DNA from: Rhizobium sp.
GTDB taxonomy: Bacteria > Pseudomonadota > Gammaproteobacteria > Burkholderiales > Thiobacillaceae
DNA length: 64,000 nucleotides
Assembly (NCBI GenBank): GCA_019459285.1
Contig: JAIBEL010000029.1
Coordinates: 1 to 64,000 of the forward strand
Reading direction: 5' to 3'
Shown: positions 57,152 through 64,000 of the stretch, piece after piece
How the letters are laid out: each line of letters opens with the position of its first letter
Position numbering within the stretch: the first letter of the stretch is position 1
The notes under the pieces: generated by a model
Told to the model about the DNA's origin: nothing
What the model saw: only the letters and a program-made list of their open reading frames with translations
The model's database searches: none
Made by a program: the position numbers and the translations under genes

Positions 57152-58054
57152 TCAACGGCTGACGCGAGCCGCACCTCCTGCCGCCCGCTGGTGGATCCGA
57201 TGCAGGCGATACAACTGGTGGGTGATCTCCGCCCCGTAGAGCATGATCAGCGAAACGTAATAGACCCACAGCAGGATCACCACCAGCGAACCGGCCGCCC
57301 CGAACGTGCTCATGACCGCGCCACGCCCCAGATACAGCCCGATTCCCCATTTGCCCCCCTCGAACAGCACCGCGGATATCGCGGCGCCCGTCAGCAAAAT
57401 GCGGCGCGGCATCCGCACCGGTATGAGCAGGCGGTAGAGCAGCAGCACCAGGGCAGTCATGGAGGCCAGCGAGACCAGGGCCTGGAACACACCGGCCAGC
57501 CCGAGCCAGGTACCGAAGCCGCGGGTCAGATAGCTACCCAATGCAATGGTCGCGGTACTCGCGAGCAGCGAGACGATGAGCAGAAAGCCGACGCCGATGA
57601 TGATGGCCAGTCCGCGCAGGCGATCCATCAGCAGCACTGCCAACACGTGACGGTACTCGCGTTTCGCATCGAAGATCCGTTCGAAAGCCGCGCTCATTTC
57701 AACGAACAGCCCCGTGGCGCCCATCAGCATGCCGGCGAGACCGAGCAAGACCGCGATGCCGCCCTGGTCGGACAGATAGCTCGCTTCCACTAATCTCTGC
57801 ACCAGACTGGCGCCGGCGTGGCCCAGCAAGCCTTCCATCTGGACCACGATCCGTCCCTCGACGGCATCCCGGCCAAAAAACAGGCCCGAGATCGACACAG
57901 CGATGACGAGTATGGGCGAGAGTGCGAAGACGGCGTAATAGGCCAGTGCTGCGCCATGCGTCGTCAGGCGGTGAGCCGCCCAGCTCCGGCCGGCACGGAT
58001 GGGAACCAGCAAATAAGGGACCCACCCCCGACTCCGACTATTTGTTCCGGCCAT
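57152..58054 (-). CDS. YihY/BrkB family membrane protein
   Basis: 300 residues with about six hydrophobic segments. It has HGAALAYYAVFALSPILVIAV, WGIGLYLGRGAVMSTFGAAGS and WVYYVSLIMLYGAEITHQ, which are hallmarks of the YihY/BrkB family. These were once called ribonuclease BN; the function remains unsettled. The ATG at 58054 follows AGAGGA, and upstream in-frame codons are rejected. Confidence 0.9.
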   Translation of the reverse strand: MAGTNSRSRGWVPYLLVPIRAGRSWAAHRLTTHGAALAYYAVFALSPILVIAVSISGLFFGRDAVEGRIVVQMEGLLGHAGASLVQRLVEASYLSDQGGIAVLLGLAGMLMGATGLFVEMSAAFERIFDAKREYRHVLAVLLMDRLRGLAIIIGVGFLLIVSLLASTATIALGSYLTRGFGTWLGLAGVFQALVSLASMTALVLLLYRLLIPVRMPRRILLTGAAISAVLFEGGKWGIGLYLGRGAVMSTFGAAGSLVVILLWVYYVSLIMLYGAEITHQLYRLHRIHQRAAGGAARVSR

Positions 58055-58366
58055 GCGTAGGCGTCCTCTTTGTATGTGCTGATTCGGGTACAGCCCCATG
58101 TCGACTTTCACCGCGCAAATGTGCATGCAGGGGCTCCCCACGTTCTATCGGGATGCGCCCACACGCGCATAAGAATTCTCCTGCAAGATGTTCAGCGGTG
58201 GCGGGTAGTGGGGACACATCTTTCTCCCTAACATATCGGCACGATGTGCGAAAACGCGCAAAAGGACCGTAATGAGACACAGCCCGGGACATAAATCAGC
58301 CACGCAACATGGCGACAAGGAAATCGTGGGCGCCGGGTGCGGTGTGCGTCTCCTCCGTAAAGCAGG
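58055..58366. other. Divergent intergenic region
   Basis: About 310 bp between yihY and the iron-permease family gene. No gene, RNA or clear repeat is recognised. A minus-strand open frame crossing it also covers the iron-permease gene in antisense and is not credible. Confidence 0.4.
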
Positions 58367-58789
58367 ATGAGTGCGCTCAACAACGGCAGCCGGTTTTCGC
58401 GGTTCGCCCAGACTGCAGCCCGCATGATGGGGGCCCCCCGTACGTTTATGATTGCCTTGTGCATCGTCGTTGTCTGGGGGCTGAGCGGGCCCCTGTTCGA
58501 TTTCAACGATACTTGGCAACTTGTCATCAATACTGGCACCACCATCATCACGTTCCTGATGGTGTTCCTCATCCAGAACACGCAAAATCGTGACGCCGAA
58601 GCGATGCAGATCAAGCTCGACGAGCTGATTCGCGCGGCGCACGACGCGCAGAACTCCCTGCTCGACCTGGAAGAGCTCGAGCCGGAGGATCTGGAACGCA
58701 TCCGGGCCCGTTACACGGACCTGGCGAAACAGGCACGGCATGAATTGCGCAGCACGCCCCACCCCGGCCCGCACCGCGACGAGACGTAA
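58367..58789 (+). CDS. Low-affinity iron permease family protein
   Basis: 140 residues with two membrane helices (about 25-45 and 55-75). It has FDFNDTWQLVINTGTTIITF and FLIQNTQNRDAEAMQIKLDELI, diagnostic of the iron_permease family, and an acidic C-terminal helix. Bacterial members are short and their transport role is not proven. Confidence 0.9.
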   Translation: MSALNNGSRFSRFAQTAARMMGAPRTFMIALCIVVVWGLSGPLFDFNDTWQLVINTGTTIITFLMVFLIQNTQNRDAEAMQIKLDELIRAAHDAQNSLLDLEELEPEDLERIRARYTDLAKQARHELRSTPHPGPHRDET

Positions 58790-58935
58790 CCGCACCACGC
58801 AGGATTTGAAAATCAGAAGATCCTCGCAGCCTGCATTCGGACTCAGCAAAAGGTGGTTGTCTCAAACCGTCACGCTATCGAAGCGCTACGTAACAGTTTG
58901 GTAAATTCAGAACGTGTGACGTAAGCCGCCTCGAC

Positions 58936-59421
58936 TCAGGTGGACGCACGTATGACGCTGATTAGCCCATCACCTTCCAGATAGCATTGACTGACTTCCG
59001 CCAACTCCCGTTCGCGGATACCGTGTTCACGCAACTTCGCCATCAGTTCTTCTTCCCGAATCAGTTCGCGTTTCATGTTTTGCCTGAGCAGGCGGCCATT
59101 CTTGACCAAGAGAAGCGGAGCAGGACGAAGGAAGCGCTCGACGCAGGCAAACCGGTAACCGAGCCAGTCCAGAATGAAGTCCCAGAACGCGATCGTCGCC
59201 ACCAGTACCAGTCCCTCGGTGATCGACTTGTACTCGCTGGCCATGGCGTTTTGTGAAGCATCGGCGACAAGCACCACTACCAGCAGATCGGAAATCCCCA
59301 TGCCTCCCGTCTCGCGCCGCGAGATCCGAAGCATGAAAAAGAGAAAAAGATAAATCACCGTACCGCGAAGGATGATCTCCAGCAGCGGAACAGTGGGAAC
59401 GAAAACCGAACGCCAGTCCAT
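58936..59421 (-). CDS. DUF421 (YetF-like) membrane protein
   Basis: 161 residues. Membrane segments at the N-terminus include IILRGTVIYLFLFFMLRI, and a cytoplasmic domain has PLLLVKNGRLLRQNMKRE and ELMAKLREHGI. This matches DUF421/YetF, linked to spore or general stress in Bacillus. Function in proteobacteria is unknown. Confidence 0.9.
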   Translation of the reverse strand: MDWRSVFVPTVPLLEIILRGTVIYLFLFFMLRISRRETGGMGISDLLVVVLVADASQNAMASEYKSITEGLVLVATIAFWDFILDWLGYRFACVERFLRPAPLLLVKNGRLLRQNMKRELIREEELMAKLREHGIRERELAEVSQCYLEGDGLISVIRAST

Positions 59422-59486
59422 GCCTTTTCTCTCTCACATTCTCCGCGCCCGCGCCTGATGCGAACATGGGGCCGTGTAGACTGCCT

Positions 59487-60038
59487 TCACAGGCTGCGCA
59501 CGACACGATAGCTGCGTCCACGGAGTTCGCTCACGGCCCGGTCGATCTGGGCTTGCGTCACGGGATGGATGACGACGGCCCAGCGGCCCTTGCGAATGGC
59601 CCGCCGCACGGACGCGATCACGAGGACATGATCGGGGCGCGCCGTCAATAAACCGCCCACCAGAAGCCCCAACACGCCACCGAAGAAAACAAAGACCGCG
59701 AAGCTCATGCCGGCCGTACTCGCGACGGCGGCATTGCCGGCAACGATGAAACCCAGATAAAGCAGGATGCCGGCTGCCACGCCCGCGGCGCCCGACACCA
59801 GGTGCGCTCTCACGAGCGTACGCCAGATGCCCGCCTGCTCGGGTTCCAGCTTGCTGGAAAATGCGGGACTGCCCGGGGCATCTCCATCGGGCGGCCCCAC
59901 CAGATTCACCTGAGCATCGTCGAGACCCACCGTGCGTTTCACCTGCTGGGCGGCATCTTCCGCTCCGCTCCGGTTCATGAAGAGGCCAGCCACCTTGGTC
60001 AGCGACCGTTCGCCAAATATCACATGCTTGATTTTCAT
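59487..60038 (-). CDS. Glycine-rich membrane stress protein
   Basis: 183 residues. An N-terminal stretch with VAGLFMNRSGAEDAAQQV is followed by two hydrophobic helices (about 85-135, with GMSFAVFVFFGGVLGLLVGG) and a C-terminal domain VLVIASVRRAIRKGRWAVVI. The layout resembles the protein at 51729-52274. The ATG at 60038 follows AAGGAG. Function is unknown. Confidence 0.75.
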   Translation of the reverse strand: MKIKHVIFGERSLTKVAGLFMNRSGAEDAAQQVKRTVGLDDAQVNLVGPPDGDAPGSPAFSSKLEPEQAGIWRTLVRAHLVSGAAGVAAGILLYLGFIVAGNAAVASTAGMSFAVFVFFGGVLGLLVGGLLTARPDHVLVIASVRRAIRKGRWAVVIHPVTQAQIDRAVSELRGRSYRVVRSL

Positions 60039-60118
60039 ATCGCTCCTTTCCCGGATACCGATCCGACAGTGCGGCGAAACCTGTGAGGCTGCACTCGCTG
60101 ATACAGAATCCGCCGTAT

Positions 60119-61201
60119 CTATTTGGGACGGGGGTTGCGCCCGACCTGGCGGTGCGACGCCCATTGCCCTGCACGCAATGCGGTCACCGCATGCACGACC
60201 GCGCGGCCGACGTTGCCGGCTTCTTCCTGCACGGCTGCGTCCCGGTCCAGCGTGTCATGGCTGACGGCATAAGGTTCGTAATAACCGATATAGCGATCGA
60301 GACGCGCCTGCGGACCGGCATCGACCAAGCCCATCCAGTCGAGCCAGTCGGACAGCGCGCGGCGCGAACTTTCTATCCCGGCCACGTCGCCATGCACCAA
60401 CAGCCCATACACCCGTCCGGCCAGATGCTTGGGATAGTCCCATCCAGCCATTTCCAGGTCCTTGGCCCGCGCAGGATCCTTGCCGGCCGTGCGCGTGGGA
60501 TCGGGGTTTCCCCCGTCCGCGCACACCAGACGGTCGATCATCAATTTGAGCGGGCTCGGACTCTGGTACCAGTAAACCGGGGTGACGATGACGATGGCAT
60601 GGGCAGCCGTCCAGCGCTCGTAGATCTCAGCCATCCAGTCGTTCGTCTGGTTCAGTCCGTGGTTCGGATAGCAGGAACAGGGCCAGTGACACAACGGCAT
60701 GGCGGTCGACACGCAGCCTTTGCACGGGTGGATGTGGCGGCCATATTCGGATGCCAGGAGACTGAGGTCGAGCACGTCGGTCTCCGCCCCGTCCTGTATG
60801 ACGATTTCCCGAATGCGGCTGAGCAGGCGAAACGTCTTCGACATCTCGCCGGGACAGGTCCCGTCGTTCCGGGCCGCACCGCAAACCAGCAGGACGCGTG
60901 TGGGCGTCTCCTGGCAGCTCCATTTCTCCTGGGCCTGCAACAGACGGCGCCGGGTAGCCAGCCATTCGCTCGACAGTTCGAAATCGGGGTTCTCGAAATC
61001 CGCACCGGCACGCTCGGTGCGGGGCGATTTCCTGCCTGCGACATACGCCTGCCAGGCGACTTCCTCGACGCGTTCGAGTGCGTCGGCAACCTTCTCGTAC
61101 AAGGGATCGGCATAGGCCATACGAAATCGCTGGCCGAAGGTCTGGCGATCCAGCATCGCTGGCGCCTGGCCTGTGCGGATCGTGATCATGGGCGTCAACA
61201 T
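60119..61201 (-). CDS. Flavodoxin-like NAD(P)H-dependent FMN reductase family protein
   Basis: 360 residues. An N-terminal helical extension (about 1-95) precedes an FMN-binding flavodoxin-like domain (about 100-330) with LLVCGAARNDGTCPG, VIVTPVYWYQSPSPLKLMIDRL and GLLVHGDVAG. A cysteine group CKGCVSTAMPLCHWPCSCYP in the middle could hold metal or an iron-sulfur centre. The start is uncertain between ATGs at 61201 and 61189. Confidence 0.82.
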   Translation of the reverse strand: MLTPMITIRTGQAPAMLDRQTFGQRFRMAYADPLYEKVADALERVEEVAWQAYVAGRKSPRTERAGADFENPDFELSSEWLATRRRLLQAQEKWSCQETPTRVLLVCGAARNDGTCPGEMSKTFRLLSRIREIVIQDGAETDVLDLSLLASEYGRHIHPCKGCVSTAMPLCHWPCSCYPNHGLNQTNDWMAEIYERWTAAHAIVIVTPVYWYQSPSPLKLMIDRLVCADGGNPDPTRTAGKDPARAKDLEMAGWDYPKHLAGRVYGLLVHGDVAGIESSRRALSDWLDWMGLVDAGPQARLDRYIGYYEPYAVSHDTLDRDAAVQEEAGNVGRAVVHAVTALRAGQWASHRQVGRNPRPK

Positions 61202-61280
61202 GCGGCAACGCGACGGGAGTACTCCGACATCGAGCCGATCCCGCCTGCCTGCCGTTTCTATGGAAACCGCCGATGGACGA

Positions 61281-61496
61281 TCAATGGAACCAGTCGTCCT
61301 TGGCCTTGCTTTGCCATTCCTTGACCTGCTTCTCGGCGTCATCGCGGGTCACGCCATAGCGTTCCTGGATCTTTCCGGTGAGCTGATCGCGACGGCCCTC
61401 GATGGCGTCGAAATCGTCGTCGGTGAGCTTGCCCCACTGTTCCTTGAACTTGCCTTTCACCTGCTTCCAGTTGCCTTCGATAATGTCCCAATTCAT
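61281..61496 (-). CDS. CsbD family stress protein
   Basis: 71 residues starting [20 protein letters not shown], the CsbD signature, and ending KAKDDWFH. These are abundant general-stress proteins of unknown mechanism. The ATG follows AAAAGGAGAG. Confidence 0.95.
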   Translation of the reverse strand: MNWDIIEGNWKQVKGKFKEQWGKLTDDDFDAIEGRRDQLTGKIQERYGVTRDDAEKQVKEWQSKAKDDWFH

Positions 61497-61561
61497 GGTT
61501 CTCTCCTTTTCAACACGCACTGCACAATCGCGCACCAAGGGATTTGGCGCGCACCCACTGC

Positions 61562-61873
61562 TTACGGCTTGACGACGATGTCGTTCTTGACCGCTTTCAC
61601 GTTTGGCACCTTGCGGGCAATCGATTCGGCCGTATCCCGTTCCGTCGCATTCTTGGCAAAGCCGGAAAGCTGGACGGTCCCGTTCAGCGTTTCAACGTTG
61701 ATCGCCATGGCGCTGACCACGGGGCTTTCCGCAAACCGGGCCTTGACCTGGGTCGTGATCGTCGAATCGTCCACATACTGTCCGACGGTCGACTGCTCAC
61801 GCGTCACCGCACATCCACCCATCGTCACGATGCTGACGGCGAGCATGGCTGCAAATAATTTGCTGGCATTCAT
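61562..61873 (-). CDS. BON-domain lipoprotein (OsmY-like)
   Basis: 103 residues: signal peptide with lipobox MGGC (Cys21) and one BON domain (about 35-103, [32 protein letters not shown]). BON proteins bind phospholipid surfaces and are osmotically induced. It is next to CsbD, consistent with joint stress control. Confidence 0.92.
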   Translation of the reverse strand: MNASKLFAAMLAVSIVTMGGCAVTREQSTVGQYVDDSTITTQVKARFAESPVVSAMAINVETLNGTVQLSGFAKNATERDTAESIARKVPNVKAVKNDIVVKP

Positions 61874-61980
61874 GATGGTTTCCTTTTTGCTGGTTAATGG
61901 ATGCGGGGCCGACCGGGTCGACCGCTTTTTCGGCCGATCCTCAGCCAATCAATCGGCTTCCGGCCTTGCATCCCGTGATA

Positions 61981-62673
61981 TCAACTGCGGCGACGCCTGA
62001 TCTTCCAGCCGATCAAACCAAGCCCGGCCAGCATCATGGCGCTGACCTGCGCTTCGGGAACGGGCGTCACCGCGGCCGTGGTAGCCGTCAAGCCACCATA
62101 TTTCTTGTCCACGTAGGCCAGTGACGACGCCGCGCTCGTCGACGCCACGAGAAGATTCTGGAACGACACGTTCACGGTCCGGGTTCCGGTCCACCCGGAC
62201 AGATCGGTGGAAGCAGAAGCGGTCCACGGGTGCGTGTTGTCCCCCGTCTGATCCATGGCTGCATCGGGCGCTATGCTGGTCGTGATGTCCTTGGCAGGAT
62301 CGAGCACGTCATAGACCCGTACCTGGCCTGCGACGTCAGCCGTACTGCCGCCGCCCAGCAGCATGTAATCGCCCCGTTCGGCAAGATCGATGCTCAAGAA
62401 CGAATAGCCGTTGTGGGCCGTCATCTGGATGTTGGCGGTGTTGGCGGCAAGCGTATAACCCGCGCCGTTGGTCGACGACGTCTGGAAATCAACCGGCGTG
62501 AAGGACAGGGTGTCGCCGCTCAGAACGGGCTGGCCAAAGAGCCCCATCAGCGTATCGTCGAACGTGAAATCGACGCTATCGCCACTGAGGGTGACCGACG
62601 CGGCAAAAGCTGCGCCGGAGAATGCCTGGGCCAGCAAAAAGACGCCTGCCGCCATATGATTCATTCGCTTCAT
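61981..62673 (-). CDS. PEP-CTERM-type exported protein
   Basis: 230 residues. The signal peptide ends GAAFA (residue 24). The middle is a beta-rich, Thr/Ser/Asp-rich region. The C-terminus reads VPEAQVSAMMLAGLGLIGW then KIRRRRS, a PEP-CTERM variant with PEA in place of PEP. The ATG at 62673 follows AAGGAG. It is the second such protein in the window. Function of the exported domain is unknown. Confidence 0.85.
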   Translation of the reverse strand: MKRMNHMAAGVFLLAQAFSGAAFAASVTLSGDSVDFTFDDTLMGLFGQPVLSGDTLSFTPVDFQTSSTNGAGYTLAANTANIQMTAHNGYSFLSIDLAERGDYMLLGGGSTADVAGQVRVYDVLDPAKDITTSIAPDAAMDQTGDNTHPWTASASTDLSGWTGTRTVNVSFQNLLVASTSAASSLAYVDKKYGGLTATTAAVTPVPEAQVSAMMLAGLGLIGWKIRRRRS

Positions 62674-63055
62674 GTGTTGCTCCTTCCCGGTTGCCATGGA
62701 ATCGAAATAAAAAAACCCGCTTTCCAATAACGTTTTCAAGTTCAAGAAAAATCCGGATGGCGCTGTATGCCTTCCGCCGTGGTGTAGCTATCTGTCCGCT
62801 CGGCGGAAATCCTCGCCACGGCCGTGGAGACCCGTACTGGAGGGCAGGATCCTTTCGTCAAGACCGATCCGTGGATGCGGTTGACGACAGCAGATAGCTA
62901 CAGGTCCACTCTAAGCACGGGCCGGGGCTACAGGTATAAGAAGGAAACGCTTCCGTATGTAGGAATGAAGGAAGCGCGTGTCGGATGAGCTTGACCGCGT
63001 GCGGACGCGGTGCAGAAAAGGCGGTACGGCAGGTGGGCAGGCCCCTGCGGAAGCC
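62674..63055. other. Intergenic region with no recognised gene
   Basis: About 380 bp between two minus-strand genes. It likely holds the PEP-CTERM gene promoter in the AT-rich part near 62700-62750. I see no coding sequence or strong terminator. Confidence 0.4.
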
Positions 63056-64000
63056 TTAGCCCGCCATGAATTCGCCGACGGATTTGAATTCCTCGACGCG
63101 ATCGCACACCGACTTGATGACCATCATGATCGGCATGCCGAGGAAGAGTCCCCACGCGCCCCACAACCACCCCCAGAACAACACACCGACGAAAACCACC
63201 ACGGGATTCATGCGGCTGGCCCGGCCGGTGAGCCACGGCGTCAGCAAATTTCCTTCCAGACCGTGGATGGTGAGCGAAATCGCAGCGACCGTCAGCGCCA
63301 TGCCCATGCTCTCGAATTGCAGAAAACCCACCAGCGCCGTCCCGCCGATGATGATGATCGCGCCCAGGTAGGGAACGAGGTTGAGGATGGCCGCTGCAAT
63401 GCCCCATACGGCAGCATGCTCCAGCCCGATCCAGAGAAAGGCGAGCCAGCTCGTGATCCCGACAAGAACGCTGGTGAAGACCTGAACCAGCAGGTAACGC
63501 TGAATTTGGGCGCTGATCTCGTCCAGCATCTGGACGGTGATCTTTTTCCTGCTGAGGGTTGGGCCCGAGAGCTTGACGAGCTTGCGCCGGAACGTGTCGC
63601 CCGAAAGCATCAGAAAGTAGGCCAGGAACAACACCATCACGGCGAGGCTCAGGAAGGACAGCGCGCCTCGGGTGCCATTCCACAGATAGTCCCGAATATT
63701 GAGTTTGGGCTGCTCGATCTGGACGCGGGTCACTCCGCGCGGCGTCGGCGACGCCGCCGCAGCCGTCTCGCTCGCGGCGTGTTCGATCTGATCTGCCGCT
63801 TTTTGTACATTATCAATCGCGTCCTTGGAGCCGCGCCATTCCCGATTCAGGGTATGGCGAAATTTCTGCGCCGCCTCGGGCAGGGTTTCAATCATGCTTG
63901 CCGTTTCATCCTGCAGCGAATACGCCATGAAGCCGCTACCGCCCATGATCATGAGCAATAACACCGCGGCTCCGGCCGCGCGCGGCACATGCCATTTCTG
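63056..64000 (-). CDS. AI-2E family transporter (5' end beyond the window)
   Basis: At least 315 residues; the frame is open to the window edge, so the N-terminus is missing. Membrane segments, a long periplasmic/helical loop (about 30-80), LNLVPYLGAIIIIGGTALVGFL and the C-terminal FVGVLFWGWLWGAWGLFLGMPIMMV match the AI-2E/PerM/TqsA family. Substrates vary and the name does not imply autoinducer transport. Confidence 0.9.
   Translation of the reverse strand, partial: QKWHVPRAAGAAVLLLMIMGGSGFMAYSLQDETASMIETLPEAAQKFRHTLNREWRGSKDAIDNVQKAADQIEHAASETAAAASPTPRGVTRVQIEQPKLNIRDYLWNGTRGALSFLSLAVMVLFLAYFLMLSGDTFRRKLVKLSGPTLSRKKITVQMLDEISAQIQRYLLVQVFTSVLVGITSWLAFLWIGLEHAAVWGIAAAILNLVPYLGAIIIIGGTALVGFLQFESMGMALTVAAISLTIHGLEGNLLTPWLTGRASRMNPVVVFVGVLFWGWLWGAWGLFLGMPIMMVIKSVCDRVEEFKSVGEFMAG

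Noticed and set aside
58145-58849. 234-codon minus-strand frame near the iron-permease gene
   Set aside because: It runs antisense to a recognisable iron-permease family protein and has no family match of its own.
63056-64000. AI-2 quorum-sensing transport role
   Set aside because: The family name AI-2E covers many transporters of other or unknown substrates, and no luxS or related gene is nearby.

Overview
The window looks like a chromosomal segment of a sulfur-oxidising betaproteobacterium, most like Thiobacillus and its relatives. This is inferred from high GC, the betaproteobacterial gene orders ruvC-ruvA-ruvB-ybgC-tolQRAB-pal-cpoB and apaG/rpe-gph-trpE, and several sulfur-oxidation genes. 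These are a type I sulfide:quinone oxidoreductase with a FisR-type sigma-54 activator, a thiosulfate dehydrogenase pair (tsdB-tsdA) and a YeeE/YedE sulfur transporter. No rRNA, CRISPR array, intact insertion sequence or prophage was seen. One tRNA (Lys, UUU) is present.

Layout. 0.1-2.7 kb: a WYL-domain regulator divergent from recA-recX, with inverted repeats over the shared promoter region. 2.7-5.4 kb: a multi-membrane-span TPR protein, a type IV pilin with a sigma-54 promoter, and tRNA-Lys. 5.4-18 kb: a YeeE transporter, then one long minus-strand housekeeping run (yebC, ruvC, ruvA, a diguanylate cyclase, ruvB, ybgC, tolQ, tolR, tolA, tolB, pal, cpoB, queE, queC) with many ATGA/GTGA overlaps. 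18-22 kb: ROK sugar kinase, type II NADH dehydrogenase, HerA-like ATPase. 22-23.7 kb: a lower-GC HAF-repeat PEP-CTERM gene. 23.7-26.2 kb: trpGDC. 26.2-39.5 kb: an accessory block holding sqr/fisR, a porin-cytochrome fusion, a c4-like cytochrome, an aldehyde dehydrogenase-DUF779-AcoR module, tag, an AraC regulator, an MFS exporter and a DUF1697 gene. 39.5-42.6 kb: trpE, gph and rpe, the other half of the trp cluster, on the same strand. 42.7-44.6 kb: apaG, a 30-residue membrane peptide gene and mltA.

44.6-64 kb is an envelope- and general-stress region. It holds a ferritin-like protein, entericidin, a CHASE3 histidine kinase with two response regulators, two DUF1328 peptides, a YqjD/YqjE/YqjK-like trio, a cardiolipin-synthase-like lipoprotein, two glycine-rich stress proteins, tsdBA, two hemerythrins (one read through into a repeat-rich stress protein), YihY, an iron-permease family protein, DUF421, a flavodoxin-like oxidoreductase, CsbD, a BON lipoprotein, a second PEP-CTERM protein and a partial AI-2E family transporter at the right edge.

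How they fit together. SQR would feed sulfide electrons to quinone, and TsdA would pass thiosulfate electrons to TsdB. The sqr, pilA and aldehyde dehydrogenase genes each carry a good GG-N10-GC sigma-54 promoter; sqr and the dehydrogenase have an enhancer-binding activator next door. Four long imperfect hairpins built from degenerate 7-8-mers lie against gene ends at 0, 41 and 43 kb. They are the most puzzling non-coding signal here.
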